Positions 46,139 to 54,123 of a DNA stretch of 64,000 nucleotides are shown here, in pieces. Each line of letters starts with the position of its first letter. Within the stretch, counting starts at the first letter, position 1. The position numbers were made by a program, and so were the translations under genes. Source of the DNA: Betaproteobacteria bacterium SCN2. GTDB lineage: Bacteria > Pseudomonadota > Gammaproteobacteria > Burkholderiales > Thiobacillaceae. The stretch is from the NCBI GenBank assembly GCA_008923285.1, contig WBSG01000007.1:1-64000 (forward strand), written 5' to 3'. The notes under the pieces are model-generated. The model worked only from the letters and a program-made list of their open reading frames with translations. It was not told the DNA's origin and did no database searches.

Positions 46139-46287
46139 TTCAAGGCAGAGAAATCGTCTGGGTAGCCTTTCTCGTGCCAAGGTTAGTCAGTCACCCAGCA
46201 AGTCGCAGCAGGAGGCGTTTGAGGCGTTAGATGTCAGGGTGGAAAACCCTATAACTTGAGAGCGTTGACAGAAAGGAGAATGTATAA

Positions 46288-46998
46288 ATGAGCAAAAGTT
46301 TGAGAATGGCCATGGGTGTACTTGGAGTGGCGGCAACCTTTGCCGCCTGCGCGGCCGGTGAGAATCAACACGAAGCGCAGGTGGATACGCGACCCGGGTT
46401 GCCACCCGAACCGGTGGTGACCTATTCTTTTACCGGCGCGCAGCCCGCTCAAAGGATCGAGCACGGTGAATGGATTGTCGATGTCGATGATGCGAAAAGA
46501 CGGTTACACGCTCAGCACCATCCTCACAAGGTGCTAGAGACTCGAAGGGTGCCGGGGCACTTCCAGCAGCCGGCCATGACGTCGGTCAAAGATTTCGCCC
46601 TCTCGAAGAAGGATCTCACCGTCATCAACCCCGGTCCCGGCGAGTATGTGCATGTCATGGAGGGGCAGAGACACGGCTATCGCAACCTGACGATCGGGAT
46701 CACCTACACGGCCCCGGGTGGCGCGCCACCGATGCACACCCACGAGGGCGAAGAGTCCCACGTGCTGCTCAAAGGGAAGATCCTCTACGCGCTGGGCGAT
46801 AAAATCTTTACTATGGAGGGACCGTATATCGTCAACATACCGCCCATGGTCCCGCACTCTTTCCGGAACGAGGGAAATGAGCTCGCTGAACTCGTAGTAA
46901 TTTTCCCCACTAACGTATGGGAGTATGACGTCTTGGATTACTTCCCCTTCAAGAATCTCTCTAATCAAGCTGATACGAAACGCAGCGACAGCAAATAG
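46288..46998 (+). CDS. Exported cupin-domain protein
   Basis: A 236-residue protein with a signal peptide ending A-A-C-A-A-G; A-A-C could also be a lipobox, making it a lipoprotein. The cupin barrel shows P-P-M-H-T-H-E-G-E-E-S-H-V-L-L-K-G (metal ligands His, His, Glu, and later His) and V-P-H-S-F-R-N-E-G-N. GAAAGGAG supports the start. It probably binds a divalent metal and acts outside the cytoplasm; the other genes of the cluster have no signal peptide, so direct joint action is uncertain. Confidence 0.8.
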   Translation: MSKSLRMAMGVLGVAATFAACAAGENQHEAQVDTRPGLPPEPVVTYSFTGAQPAQRIEHGEWIVDVDDAKRRLHAQHHPHKVLETRRVPGHFQQPAMTSVKDFALSKKDLTVINPGPGEYVHVMEGQRHGYRNLTIGITYTAPGGAPPMHTHEGEESHVLLKGKILYALGDKIFTMEGPYIVNIPPMVPHSFRNEGNELAELVVIFPTNVWEYDVLDYFPFKNLSNQADTKRSDSK

Positions 46999-47378
46999 AA
47001 ACATCCGCCCCAACACGAGTGAAAGTCGGACCCCGGTTGGAATCCTTGGGCCCGATGTCTAACTTCCGCGCCGAGCTGATCTCAAACCTTCGCTTCTCGG
47101 TTCTCATCCCGGCTTCACCGCTTCTGTGGCCAATGAACCAGCACGCTAGCCAACCCAAGAGCAATTGCTGTGAATTTACGCGAACTAGAAACCTACCTAC
47201 ATGAGCACATCCCCCTATCGTTGGCCATGCAAGTTTCTGTCCGCGAAGCAACGCCTGAACACGTCATCCTGGGTGCTCCACTGGCACCAAACATCAACCA
47301 CCGAGAAACGGTATTCGGTGGTAGCGCCACGGCACTGACAATCCTTTCATCCTGGACGCTTCGACGTCCCCCCGGTTT

Positions 47379-48242
47379 TCAGTAGCACCCGGCTTTAGAG
47401 TCCGGGGTTAATGTAGCTGATCTCATGGCCAGTTGTCTGGCATAGGCCGAAGGCGTCAGCCCACCCAGGGATTTCTTCGGTCGTTCATCGTTGTATTCCC
47501 GTCGCCACGTCTCGATCACTGCCCTGGCATGCGCCAGGCTGACGAACCAGTGCTCGTTCAGGCACTCATCCCGCAGCCGTCCGTTGAACGATTCGATGTA
47601 GGCGTTCTGATTGGGCTTGCCCGGCTCGATCAGGAACAACCGCACACTGCGGGCATACGCCCAGGTCAGCATCGCCTTGCCGCAGAATTCCTTGCCGTTG
47701 TCGGTGCGGATCGCCTGTGGCAAGCCTCGTTCCACAGCCAGCCGGTCCAGGATGCGCGTCAGCGCATGCCCGCCGATAGCGCGCTCCGGCACAACAGCGA
47801 CGGCTTCATGCGTGGCGTCGTCCACCACGGTCAGGCTCTTGATGACGCGCCCCTCGGCCGTCCGGTCAAACACGAAGTCCATCGACCACACCTGGTTGGC
47901 GGCCAGAGGGCGCCCCAGGGGCTGCCGATCCGACACCGGCACCTTTTTGCGTTTGCGCCGCTTCACTTGCAATCGGGCTTCGGCATACAGCCGCTCTACA
48001 CGCTTGTGATTGACCTGCATACCGGACTGCCGCAGCTTCAGGTAGATCATGCCGGCCCCGTAGCGACGATGCCGGTGCGCCAGCGCCACGATCTGCGCCC
48101 GCAAGGCCTGGTTGCGATCCGGCGCCGTTTGGTAGCGGAAGGAACTCGCGCTCATGCCGATAACCTGCAAGGATCGTCGCTCACTCAGTCCGCGAGCGGT
48201 CATGTGGCGCACCAACTCGCGGCGTGACGGTGCGCTTACCAC
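47379..48242 (-). CDS. IS3-family transposase OrfB (DDE catalytic part)
   Basis: The 287-residue frame holds an HTH-21 region (R-R-Y-G-A-G-M-I-Y-L-K-L-R) and an RNase-H-like rve core with the DDE triad: W-S-M-D-F-V-F, I-R-T-D-N-G-K-E-F and N-A-Y-I-E-S-F-N-G-R-L-R-D-E-C. The GTG at 48242 is listed as the start, but the protein is normally made as an OrfAB fusion by -1 frameshifting at the A6G run. It ends ten bases inside the left end of the element. Confidence 0.92.
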   Translation of the reverse strand: MVSAPSRRELVRHMTARGLSERRSLQVIGMSASSFRYQTAPDRNQALRAQIVALAHRHRRYGAGMIYLKLRQSGMQVNHKRVERLYAEARLQVKRRKRKKVPVSDRQPLGRPLAANQVWSMDFVFDRTAEGRVIKSLTVVDDATHEAVAVVPERAIGGHALTRILDRLAVERGLPQAIRTDNGKEFCGKAMLTWAYARSVRLFLIEPGKPNQNAYIESFNGRLRDECLNEHWFVSLAHARAVIETWRREYNDERPKKSLGGLTPSAYARQLAMRSATLTPDSKAGCY

Positions 48243-48505
48243 TTTTTTCTCAAGGCTTCGCGGGTGACTTCGTTCTCCAGCACCGACTCGGCCAGCAGCT
48301 TCTTCAGGCGGGTGTTCTCGGCTTCAAGCTCCTTCAGCCGGCGTGCGTCCGAAACGCTCATCCCGCCAAATTTGCTGCGCCACAGGTAGTAACTTGCCTC
48401 CGAGAATCCGTGCCGGCGGCACAGTTCCTTGATCGGCAGCCCCGCTTCAGCCTCCCGCAGGAAACCAATGATCTGTTCTTCCGTGAATCGCTTCTTCATG
48501 TCCAA
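48236..48505 (-). CDS. IS3-family transposase OrfA (HTH part)
   Basis: An 89-residue protein with a helix-turn-helix of the HTH-8 type (K-R-F-T-E-E-Q-I-I-G-F-L-R-E-A-E, L-C-R-R-H-G-F-S-E-A-S-Y-Y-L-W-R) and a leucine-zipper-like coiled coil (L-K-E-L-E-A-E-N-T-R-L-K-K-L-L). It binds the element ends. The frame runs past the A6G slip site to a TAA seven bases later, overlapping orfB by seven bases. Confidence 0.92.
   Translation of the reverse strand: MDMKKRFTEEQIIGFLREAEAGLPIKELCRRHGFSEASYYLWRSKFGGMSVSDARRLKELEAENTRLKKLLAESVLENEVTREALRKKW
48242..48248 (-). promoter_or_regulatory. Programmed -1 frameshift site A6G
   Basis: Read leftward the sequence is AAAAAAG, seven bases before the orfA stop. 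Slipping back one base turns A-AAA-AAG into AAA-AAA-G and joins orfA codon Lys to the orfB reading G-T-G-G-T-A. This is the known means by which IS3 elements make the OrfAB transposase. Confidence 0.8.
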
Positions 48506-48843
48506 TCTCCTTCATGGTTGGGATTGGACTCTAAAACTACGTGCTACTCAAACCGGGGGGACGTCGGCTTCTCCATTCGAAACTGACTACCTCGGGTTTC
48601 AAGTGCACGCTGGTCATTCAGCGCAACACCATGAGTTACGAGAAAGCGGTCACTGGAAGCTTTTCGGCTAAAGCAACAGCACCATCTGCCGAAGCGTGGC
48701 AATCATTTACGCGCATTCTCCAGCGAAAGGGGCGCGCCCGAATCACTGTCTCTTCAGTTCTTCTTCAGGAAGGTGATGCGGCCGGCCATTTCAAAGGCGA
48801 TTTCGTCGCACTGGAAGCCATGAGCAGTCGGGGAGGTGGGTAA

Positions 48844-49218
48844 CAATAAGTCTGGGGGCATGTGTGACACCCTATTTGCGTTTCAGTCTGCTTCATGCCC
48901 CAACGCAGAAATTAGCTGTATGCCCCTGATCGTCTGCTACGGGGCGGTAGTGTGAGTTCGACGCCGCCGGATGCTGACTTTCGACGGCCCGAACTCCCCA
49001 AGGTCAGTTGCCCGTCACATTGCTGACGTAGAACCTGGTTAATTCCAAGGTCAGCAAAGGCCGAGAAGCGGTCGACGGGTCTTATTCAATCGAACTTCAG
49101 CTTCTGTCCGAAAGCTGCGCCACGATCAACTTCAAAAACTCGGCCTTTGCCAACCTTGAGACCTTTCCGCGCTCAACGGCAGCAATATGTTGTACTGCTG
49201 ACTTTGGGGCAAATTAAT
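48844..49218. other. Degenerate intergenic region with a repeat fragment
   Basis: No intact gene is visible in these 375 bases. Positions 49056-49073 (AAAGGCCGAGAAGCGGTC) and TCTTATTCAATC at 49080-49091 match the 3' flank of dispersed repeat copy 1 near 1170-1200. A leftward run from about 49209 to 49097 codes K-S-A-V-Q-H-I-A-A-V-E-R-G-K-V-S-R-L-A, faintly like the last helices of an Xre regulator, without a start. Confidence 0.35.
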
Positions 49219-49836
49219 TTACGGCAGAAGAACTTGCATGTCCTGCATATAGTTTCCATAGTCACTCCAACCAAGCACATCAATGATCTGTTTTGCTCTG
49301 TTCTGAACGGGGTGATTTACAAGTGAAAACTGAGGTCCCTGTTCCTGTTCAAGTTTCGTGAAAAGATCACAAACAGGTTTACCGAATGCGCCTTCCTCAT
49401 AATGCATTGACTGGTTCCGCGCCTGCCAAATGACGTCACGCACCGGGAGAGAGCCTAACATTCGGCCTGTCGGCGCTGCTTCGCGTGATCCGTAAAACAG
49501 GGAGATACCTTGTTTTGCGATCTGGAGGATAGCGCCAGCGATTGCTTGCACCGCATGTTGATGGGTACCGATGCTTGCTTGGAGGGTGGCGACCTCACCT
49601 CTGAGTCGCTCAGCTTCCTGACTAGCCATTGCGGCACGGCCGAACGCGACCATCACATATGCATCTGAGAAATCGTCATTCAGATCGCTGGTCTGAAAGC
49701 CCCAATGATGGACCCGAAATTCAGCCTCTTTTAGCCTGAGATTTTCTGTCAGGGCCTGCAGTTGAAGCTCTTCGCTAGTGGCAAGCTCAAACAGATTTTG
49801 AACTGCAAACTCAGTGTCTATCAGGTACTGGTTCAT
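49219..49836 (-). CDS. Uncharacterised helical protein with HEPN-like R-N-x3-H motif
   Basis: The 205-residue protein is predicted to be nearly all helical. Residues 135-146 read V-I-W-Q-A-R-N-Q-S-M-H-Y, so Arg140-Asn141...His145 fits the R-x4-6-H signature of HEPN ribonucleases, with Asn after Arg as is common, and the preceding V-R-D-V-I-W-Q-A helix fits too. It lies 72 bases downstream of the short Argonaute on the same strand and may belong to the same operon. I infer a possible RNase or RNA-binding effector linked to the SPARTA module, or an independent abortive-infection gene. The motif alone is suggestive, not proof. Confidence 0.5.
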   Translation of the reverse strand: MNQYLIDTEFAVQNLFELATSEELQLQALTENLRLKEAEFRVHHWGFQTSDLNDDFSDAYVMVAFGRAAMASQEAERLRGEVATLQASIGTHQHAVQAIAGAILQIAKQGISLFYGSREAAPTGRMLGSLPVRDVIWQARNQSMHYEEGAFGKPVCDLFTKLEQEQGPQFSLVNHPVQNRAKQIIDVLGWSDYGNYMQDMQVLLP

Positions 49837-49908
49837 GGGCGGTTATCTATCTAGCTGAGGCCAATAATGATTCAGAATGTACTTGGATTCAGGGCACTTT
49901 CAGCATGA

Positions 49909-51459
49909 CTATATATAAAATTTGAAAGGCAACCTCGGCTCCGAAGTGAGAGGCGCTGCCACCAAGATATCCCCAATGGCATCGGCAAACCTGATTGTGA
50001 CCGGCTCGCGATCATTGAACAGACACGTGTTGAAGTTGATCTTCGTGAGAGACAACACGTCAGACAGCACCGTTTCGATGTTGGCCTCACCGCGGCGAAT
50101 AGAGACTTGTAGCGGATTGGGCGTTTCTGGCCCCATATAGGTGTCCAGCCTGGGCACATAACCTGAGGTCCATAAGAACGCAGACCTATCCGAAACGACG
50201 AGGGCGGTACCTCGGATAACCGGATAATTTCCCTGTCGAAATAGCTTGATCTGATCTTTGCCGTCAGCAATTTGCACACCCACAATACGGGTACATTTTC
50301 CAACAGACGCTTCCATGAAACCGGCCCACTCGTCGTCGCTGAAAGACGATTTTGCGTGGATGAAAAGCTCAGATGGTTCGGTCTGGTGCGTCAGCTTATA
50401 TTCGCTGAGCACGGTCTCGATTAGTCGCCGAGCAGAGGTGCGATCTAGATGGTATTCCCTCTTTTCTGGATGGAACCACGGGCCGAGAGCGCCACGGAAT
50501 ACAACACCCTCGCCATCGGAAAGGAACATCTGGGCCGCGCAACAGGAGTAGCTTGGGTCAGCATGATCCGGCTGCTTCTTGTAGACGAGGCCGACGTAGC
50601 AGACTCCTGGTCGCATATCCCCCAACTGCCATGGCCTTCCGCCGCTCTTGTAGTAAGAGCCAGTCATGAGCTTCCAGGCGAGCGTGGCTGTGTCTTCGAC
50701 GTTTCGCTTGAGATCCCTGTTATTCGATTTCAGGAACTCACTCGGCGTGAGCGTCGTTTCACGAACGATCTGGATAACAATCTGATGCTCCAGCAATCGA
50801 GCTTTTAGCTGGCGGCGAAAATCCTTTGAGTATTGGTAAATCTTAGCTTCTTTCTCTTCATCACCAAATAGACTCGGCTGGAGCCGAAGATCAGCGGCTT
50901 TCTTCGCCGAAATCGTTATGGCTCCTTTCTCCCGTACGTTTGCCGAGACCGTGGATTGAGGCCTGCCAAGTTCGTAAATGTATTCCGGGATAACGACGTA
51001 CCAGAAAGCGGGAGGGCTTTCGGATCGCTTCTGTTCTGCGGCCAAACGCTCGACATACATGTCTACCGCAAGCTTCACTGCCTCATGCCGATTGCCGATA
51101 TGGATACGGCGCCGCAATTCCTTCTCATCAATATCGGTGATGGCACGCGCAGGTTCGTTCGACCACTGAGCATAGAAGGCCTCGCTGACACCCGGAAAGG
51201 GGACATGCTGCGGTGAGGAGGCTTTGGCGTACTTTCCCGGTGGCGGAACATCAACGTACCGTGAAACCTTACCTGCCCATTCTTTGAAGCGGCGTAGTGA
51301 CTCAGGTGTTCCAATAACACCATACCTGATGGGTCTTGGCGAACTACCAGCATCAACGGGTCCGAATAGGTATAAGCCATCTCGCGGGTATTCCGTCTTT
51401 TGGCCAAATCGGAACTCAAGCCTTGGTTCTGGTATGTGGATCAAGCTAGGCTGGTTCAT
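49909..51459 (-). CDS. Short prokaryotic Argonaute (MID-PIWI) of a SPARTA-type system
   Basis: This 516-residue protein has the size of short pAgos, which lack N and PAZ domains. The C-terminal end L-S-L-T-K-I-N-F-N-T-C-L-F-N and P-V-T-I-R-F-A-D-A-I-G-D-I-L is the conserved PIWI tail, and W-K-L-M-T-G-S-Y-Y-K-S-G-G-R-P-W and C-Y-V-G-L-V-Y-K-K lie in MID-PIWI. The family lost the nuclease tetrad and uses a guide RNA to recognise invading DNA. The start overlaps the stop of its TIR-APAZ partner (ATGA), the gene order of known SPARTA operons. G+C is lower than in the flanking metal genes. Confidence 0.85.
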   Translation of the reverse strand: MNQPSLIHIPEPRLEFRFGQKTEYPRDGLYLFGPVDAGSSPRPIRYGVIGTPESLRRFKEWAGKVSRYVDVPPPGKYAKASSPQHVPFPGVSEAFYAQWSNEPARAITDIDEKELRRRIHIGNRHEAVKLAVDMYVERLAAEQKRSESPPAFWYVVIPEYIYELGRPQSTVSANVREKGAITISAKKAADLRLQPSLFGDEEKEAKIYQYSKDFRRQLKARLLEHQIVIQIVRETTLTPSEFLKSNNRDLKRNVEDTATLAWKLMTGSYYKSGGRPWQLGDMRPGVCYVGLVYKKQPDHADPSYSCCAAQMFLSDGEGVVFRGALGPWFHPEKREYHLDRTSARRLIETVLSEYKLTHQTEPSELFIHAKSSFSDDEWAGFMEASVGKCTRIVGVQIADGKDQIKLFRQGNYPVIRGTALVVSDRSAFLWTSGYVPRLDTYMGPETPNPLQVSIRRGEANIETVLSDVLSLTKINFNTCLFNDREPVTIRFADAIGDILVAAPLTSEPRLPFKFYI

Positions 51460-52844
51460 TCCGTCACCTCATCAAAATATTCCTGATCATCATCGAACTC
51501 TAATGGCTCGATATCGGGATCATCATCGTCCTCCGGAACTTCTTCTTCCATCGGTACTGTCACGGGACATTTAAAGACGGATGGGGGTAGCTCCAAAGAA
51601 AAGAAACTCTGGGCCGATACCGGAATTTGTAGCTGGTTCTTGCCTTCTGACAGCCACCATAAAAAAGTGAGCAGCATGTCCCGCCATCTCGCGTTTCTCC
51701 ATGCCTTCGCGAAGGATCGACGCAACAGATGAGCCCTCCTGTGGTCGTTCAGTCCATCCATGCCATTGCTCGTAAATATCAGGCTGGCGGAAATCCGTAA
51801 GTGATTGAACGGAGCGGTTCGCATTTTGCCGCTGATAGCGTAGTGCCAGAATACCCCACGATTGTCCGATCGCCCCATGATCTGCCGACGCCCCTTAAAT
51901 ATCTCTCCACTGGAAGATGTCCAGTTGTAAGGGATCATTCCTTGAGGAACAGCCTTGATGCCACCAAACCATCGTCTAGGGCCATGGCCGCTATCCTGCG
52001 AGGTTAGGCCCTTGCTATGGAGAAAGGCTTCGAATGCTGCGTTACCCAGATCGGCAAGCTTCTTCCAAGCATCATGGCGAGGAATTCCGATCGATTGCCA
52101 GCCTTCATCCAAGAAAGTCTTGGTGTCGATCTCTCTTACAACCTTGGCAGGGATATTCTCGGAGAGGAATCCGTTTTTAGGCGAAGCAAAAGTGAGAATG
52201 CCGCCTTGATGGGGTACAACAGGCCAGTTATGTAGCCCTCGGGTGACAAACCTCTCAAGCTGGAAGCCAACCGGCGGCTCGCAGTAGCAAAGTTTGATGG
52301 GCAATGAAGTGATGGGAAGCCAGTTCGAGATAAGCCACTCGTCCTTCTCGATGAGCTTTGCCGCACCTGCGCGTTGGCCATCAAGCCATGCGTCAACAGA
52401 TCGGTTTTGCTCCCTGCGCAGCTCCGGGAAGTCGATCAGGCGCTCGGCCAGTTCTACGTAGCCGCTGCTCCAACTACGTTTGAAGTCGATGTACTGCAGT
52501 AGGGCAATGCGGAAAGTCTGTTCATAGTCATCCAGACGGAGAGGGATGATGAAGTGCTTGTCGCCAATCTTGTTCGCGACGACTGAGGCCATCTCGATTT
52601 CCCTTCGCACCCCGTCCTTCTGCAGCCCTCCTGAAGTGCATACAACGAGCACCTTGGCTGCTCGATGTAGCAACGCGTCATCCAACTCTCTTGACCAATC
52701 TGCGCCGCCTTTGAGTCTCATGACGTCTGCCCAGACCTCATAGCCAAGGGCGGTAAGCTTGGCCCCTAGCCATCGCACAAATGCGTTGTCCTCTGGGTTT
52801 GCATGAGATATGAAAATTGCGCTGCGCTCAGGCGTGGTGTCCAA
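51456..52844 (-). CDS. TIR-APAZ protein, NADase effector of the SPARTA-type system
   Basis: The 462-residue partner has an N-terminal TIR domain (A-I-F-I-S-H-A-N-P-E-D, G-Y-E-V-W-A-D, and Arg-Glu-Ile-Glu at 81-84, one of which is the likely catalytic Glu) followed by an APAZ region (about 190-440) that pairs with the Argonaute. On target recognition such complexes oligomerise and destroy NAD, killing the infected cell. The C-terminus is very acidic (E-E-E-V-P-E-D-D-D-D-P-D-I-E), as seen in some homologues, and may block the guide channel at rest. The start is TTG, supported by AAGGGA six bases ahead. Confidence 0.87.
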   Translation of the reverse strand: MDTTPERSAIFISHANPEDNAFVRWLGAKLTALGYEVWADVMRLKGGADWSRELDDALLHRAAKVLVVCTSGGLQKDGVRREIEMASVVANKIGDKHFIIPLRLDDYEQTFRIALLQYIDFKRSWSSGYVELAERLIDFPELRREQNRSVDAWLDGQRAGAAKLIEKDEWLISNWLPITSLPIKLCYCEPPVGFQLERFVTRGLHNWPVVPHQGGILTFASPKNGFLSENIPAKVVREIDTKTFLDEGWQSIGIPRHDAWKKLADLGNAAFEAFLHSKGLTSQDSGHGPRRWFGGIKAVPQGMIPYNWTSSSGEIFKGRRQIMGRSDNRGVFWHYAISGKMRTAPFNHLRISASLIFTSNGMDGLNDHRRAHLLRRSFAKAWRNARWRDMLLTFLWWLSEGKNQLQIPVSAQSFFSLELPPSVFKCPVTVPMEEEVPEDDDDPDIEPLEFDDDQEYFDEVTE

Positions 52845-53187
52845 CGGCCGTCCCTTGGGTTTTGATGTGTATTAATACCATTCTACCCCGCCAAAAACAC
52901 ACAACTAAGCAGCCGATCGGACGAAGAAAGGTAAACCAGTAATGCCAGCGCCTCCTGCCCAAGAATCGGTTTGGCAATTGGCCGCAGTAACTTCGCAGAC
53001 CCATGGAAGATTAGGCTGCCATCGCGGCGTTGTATTAGCGATGGATACGTGTCAAAGACGGGAACCTGCGCAACACAGGTCATTCAAAAAACCGCGAACG
53101 GCCCCTATGGCCGAGAAACGGTCTTGTTCAGTGCAGATCGGGTAGGTGGTCAGTCTGACAGGAATCCGTAGATGGATGCACAGGCCA
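52845..53187. other. Promoter region of the defence operon with degenerate repeat
   Basis: This 343-base gap lies between the TIR-APAZ start and the end of the P-loop gene, both leftward. It should contain the SPARTA promoter in its left third. Positions 53051-53130 hold repeat copy 4 in decayed form (AACCTGCGCAACACAGGTCATTCAA, split here by differences from the other copies, then ATGGCCGAGAAACGGTC). The short frames of 66-67 codons here match nothing. Confidence 0.45.
53051..53130 (+). repeat. Dispersed repeat, copy 4 (decayed)
   Basis: GTCAA, CGG-AACCTGCGC-ACAC-GG and CATTCAA align with copies 2 and 3 in the same order and spacing, and GGCCGAGAAACGGTC follows as in copy 1. Identity is visibly lower than between copies 2 and 3. 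It marks the border between the SPARTA operon and the recombinase module. Confidence 0.55.
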
Positions 53188-54123
53188 TTACTTCCTGTTC
53201 TTCTTGGCTGAATGAATGCTTGCGACTTGGCTGCATGATGGAGCCTTTCCTTTCAATTGCGCAAGAAGCGCATCGGTCGGCACCCAAGCGGCCTTCATCC
53301 TCTTCAGCACCGCCGAGGGGATCGGGTGAATAGACTTGCCCCTGCCAGTCGCCTCGATGATCTGGTAGTCGAATCCAAGGTCAATGTAAGGCTTTATTTC
53401 CTCGACCGTTGCAAAGACGTTGGCGACCACCACATGCCCACCAACCGCGAGCGCATCGTGGGCCTGCTGCAAGCACCAGGCATGAGCTTCGGGTAATTTC
53501 GACTCTTCGAATTGATATTTGCTGTCGATCTCAAAGAACATATCGGCCTCGACATGTTTGTACCCCTGATCCTTGTAGGTTTTTCCCATGGACGTCTTGC
53601 CACTCCCAGGCAACCCTCTGATCAGTATCAGACGGGGCAATTCTTTGGGTGCCTTGGCAGGCAGACTGACAGTCTTGTGAAGTTCGGTGATTTCACGCCG
53701 CAGATTCGCGGCAATCGCCGTGGCGCGCCTCGCTTCCTCTTCGGCGGTCTTTCGTGCAATGAAGTGGGCGGTAATCTGCGTCTGAAGCAGCTTGTTCTCG
53801 GCCTTCGCCTGTGCCAGGTCAGTACGGAGGTTCTGGATCAATTGGGTGTAGGTGCTCGGCACCTTGCTCTTTCCGTCCTGAGCGATCTGGATCGCCTCAC
53901 GCACTTTTGGGTAGCGGCAATCTTCCAACGCGATGAGCGTTCTAGCCCGACGTGCTTCGATGGCAACGTTGGATACATTGATCTTCAGCTTGCCGGCCTT
54001 GACGCTGGCCTTGAGTTTCTTATTTTCCGGGGTGCCGTCGACCAGACGCTGCAAGGCATCCATGAAGTCCTGCTCGATGGTATCCCGCTCGGTCGGGGAG
54101 GAAGGGGAGCTAGGCAGCGACAC
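53188..54123 (-). CDS. P-loop NTPase with coiled-coil TnpC-like N-terminus
   Basis: A 311-residue protein, last of the recombinase operon. Residues 45-75 (V-S-N-V-A-I-E-A-R-R-A-R-T-L-I-A-L) recall the DNA-binding head of Tn554 TnpC-like proteins, a coiled coil spans about 100-155, and G-L-P-G-S-G-K-T (170-177) with E-A-D-M-F-F opens a polynucleotide-kinase-like P-loop domain. The kinase domain is not part of TnpC. The start is uncertain: GTG at 54123 has GGAGG ahead; TTG at 54147 is upstream and ATG at 54063 downstream. It overlaps the recombinase stop by 14 bases. Role in the element is unknown. Confidence 0.7.
   Translation of the reverse strand: MSLPSSPSSPTERDTIEQDFMDALQRLVDGTPENKKLKASVKAGKLKINVSNVAIEARRARTLIALEDCRYPKVREAIQIAQDGKSKVPSTYTQLIQNLRTDLAQAKAENKLLQTQITAHFIARKTAEEEARRATAIAANLRREITELHKTVSLPAKAPKELPRLILIRGLPGSGKTSMGKTYKDQGYKHVEADMFFEIDSKYQFEESKLPEAHAWCLQQAHDALAVGGHVVVANVFATVEEIKPYIDLGFDYQIIEATGRGKSIHPIPSAVLKRMKAAWVPTDALLAQLKGKAPSCSQVASIHSAKKNRK

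Larger units (their letters stand above)
47368..48560 (-). mobile_element. IS3-family insertion sequence, complete, 1193 bp
   Basis: Ends are imperfect inverted repeats beginning CCCCCCGGTTT and sharing AGTAGCAC and TTTAGAGTCC; a 4-base duplication ACGT flanks it (47364-47367 and 48561-48564). It carries orfA and orfB in overlapping frames with an A6G slip site, the IS3 plan. Four-base duplications are usual in the IS407-type subgroup. Both genes are intact, so the copy may be active. Confidence 0.92.
47170..48843 (+). pseudogene. YiiD-type thioesterase gene split by an IS3-family insertion
   Basis: The 5' part (47170-47367, GTG start) codes M-N-L-R-E-L-E-T-Y-L-H-E-H-I-P-L and A-P-L-A-P-N-I-N-H-R-E-T-V-F-G-G-S-A, the hot-dog fold of the YiiD C-terminal thioesterase domain. 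The 3' part (48565-48843) continues C-T-L-V-I-Q-R-N-T-M-S-Y and ends E-A-M-S-S-R-G-G-G. Removing the element and one copy of the ACGT target duplication restores one frame of 158 codons, as long as the whole domain. The insertion therefore inactivated an otherwise intact gene, probably recently. Confidence 0.85.

Noticed and set aside
49097-49209. Leftward coding-like run resembling the end of an Xre regulator
   Set aside because: No start, no helix-turn-helix core and only weak likeness; noted within the intergenic entry.
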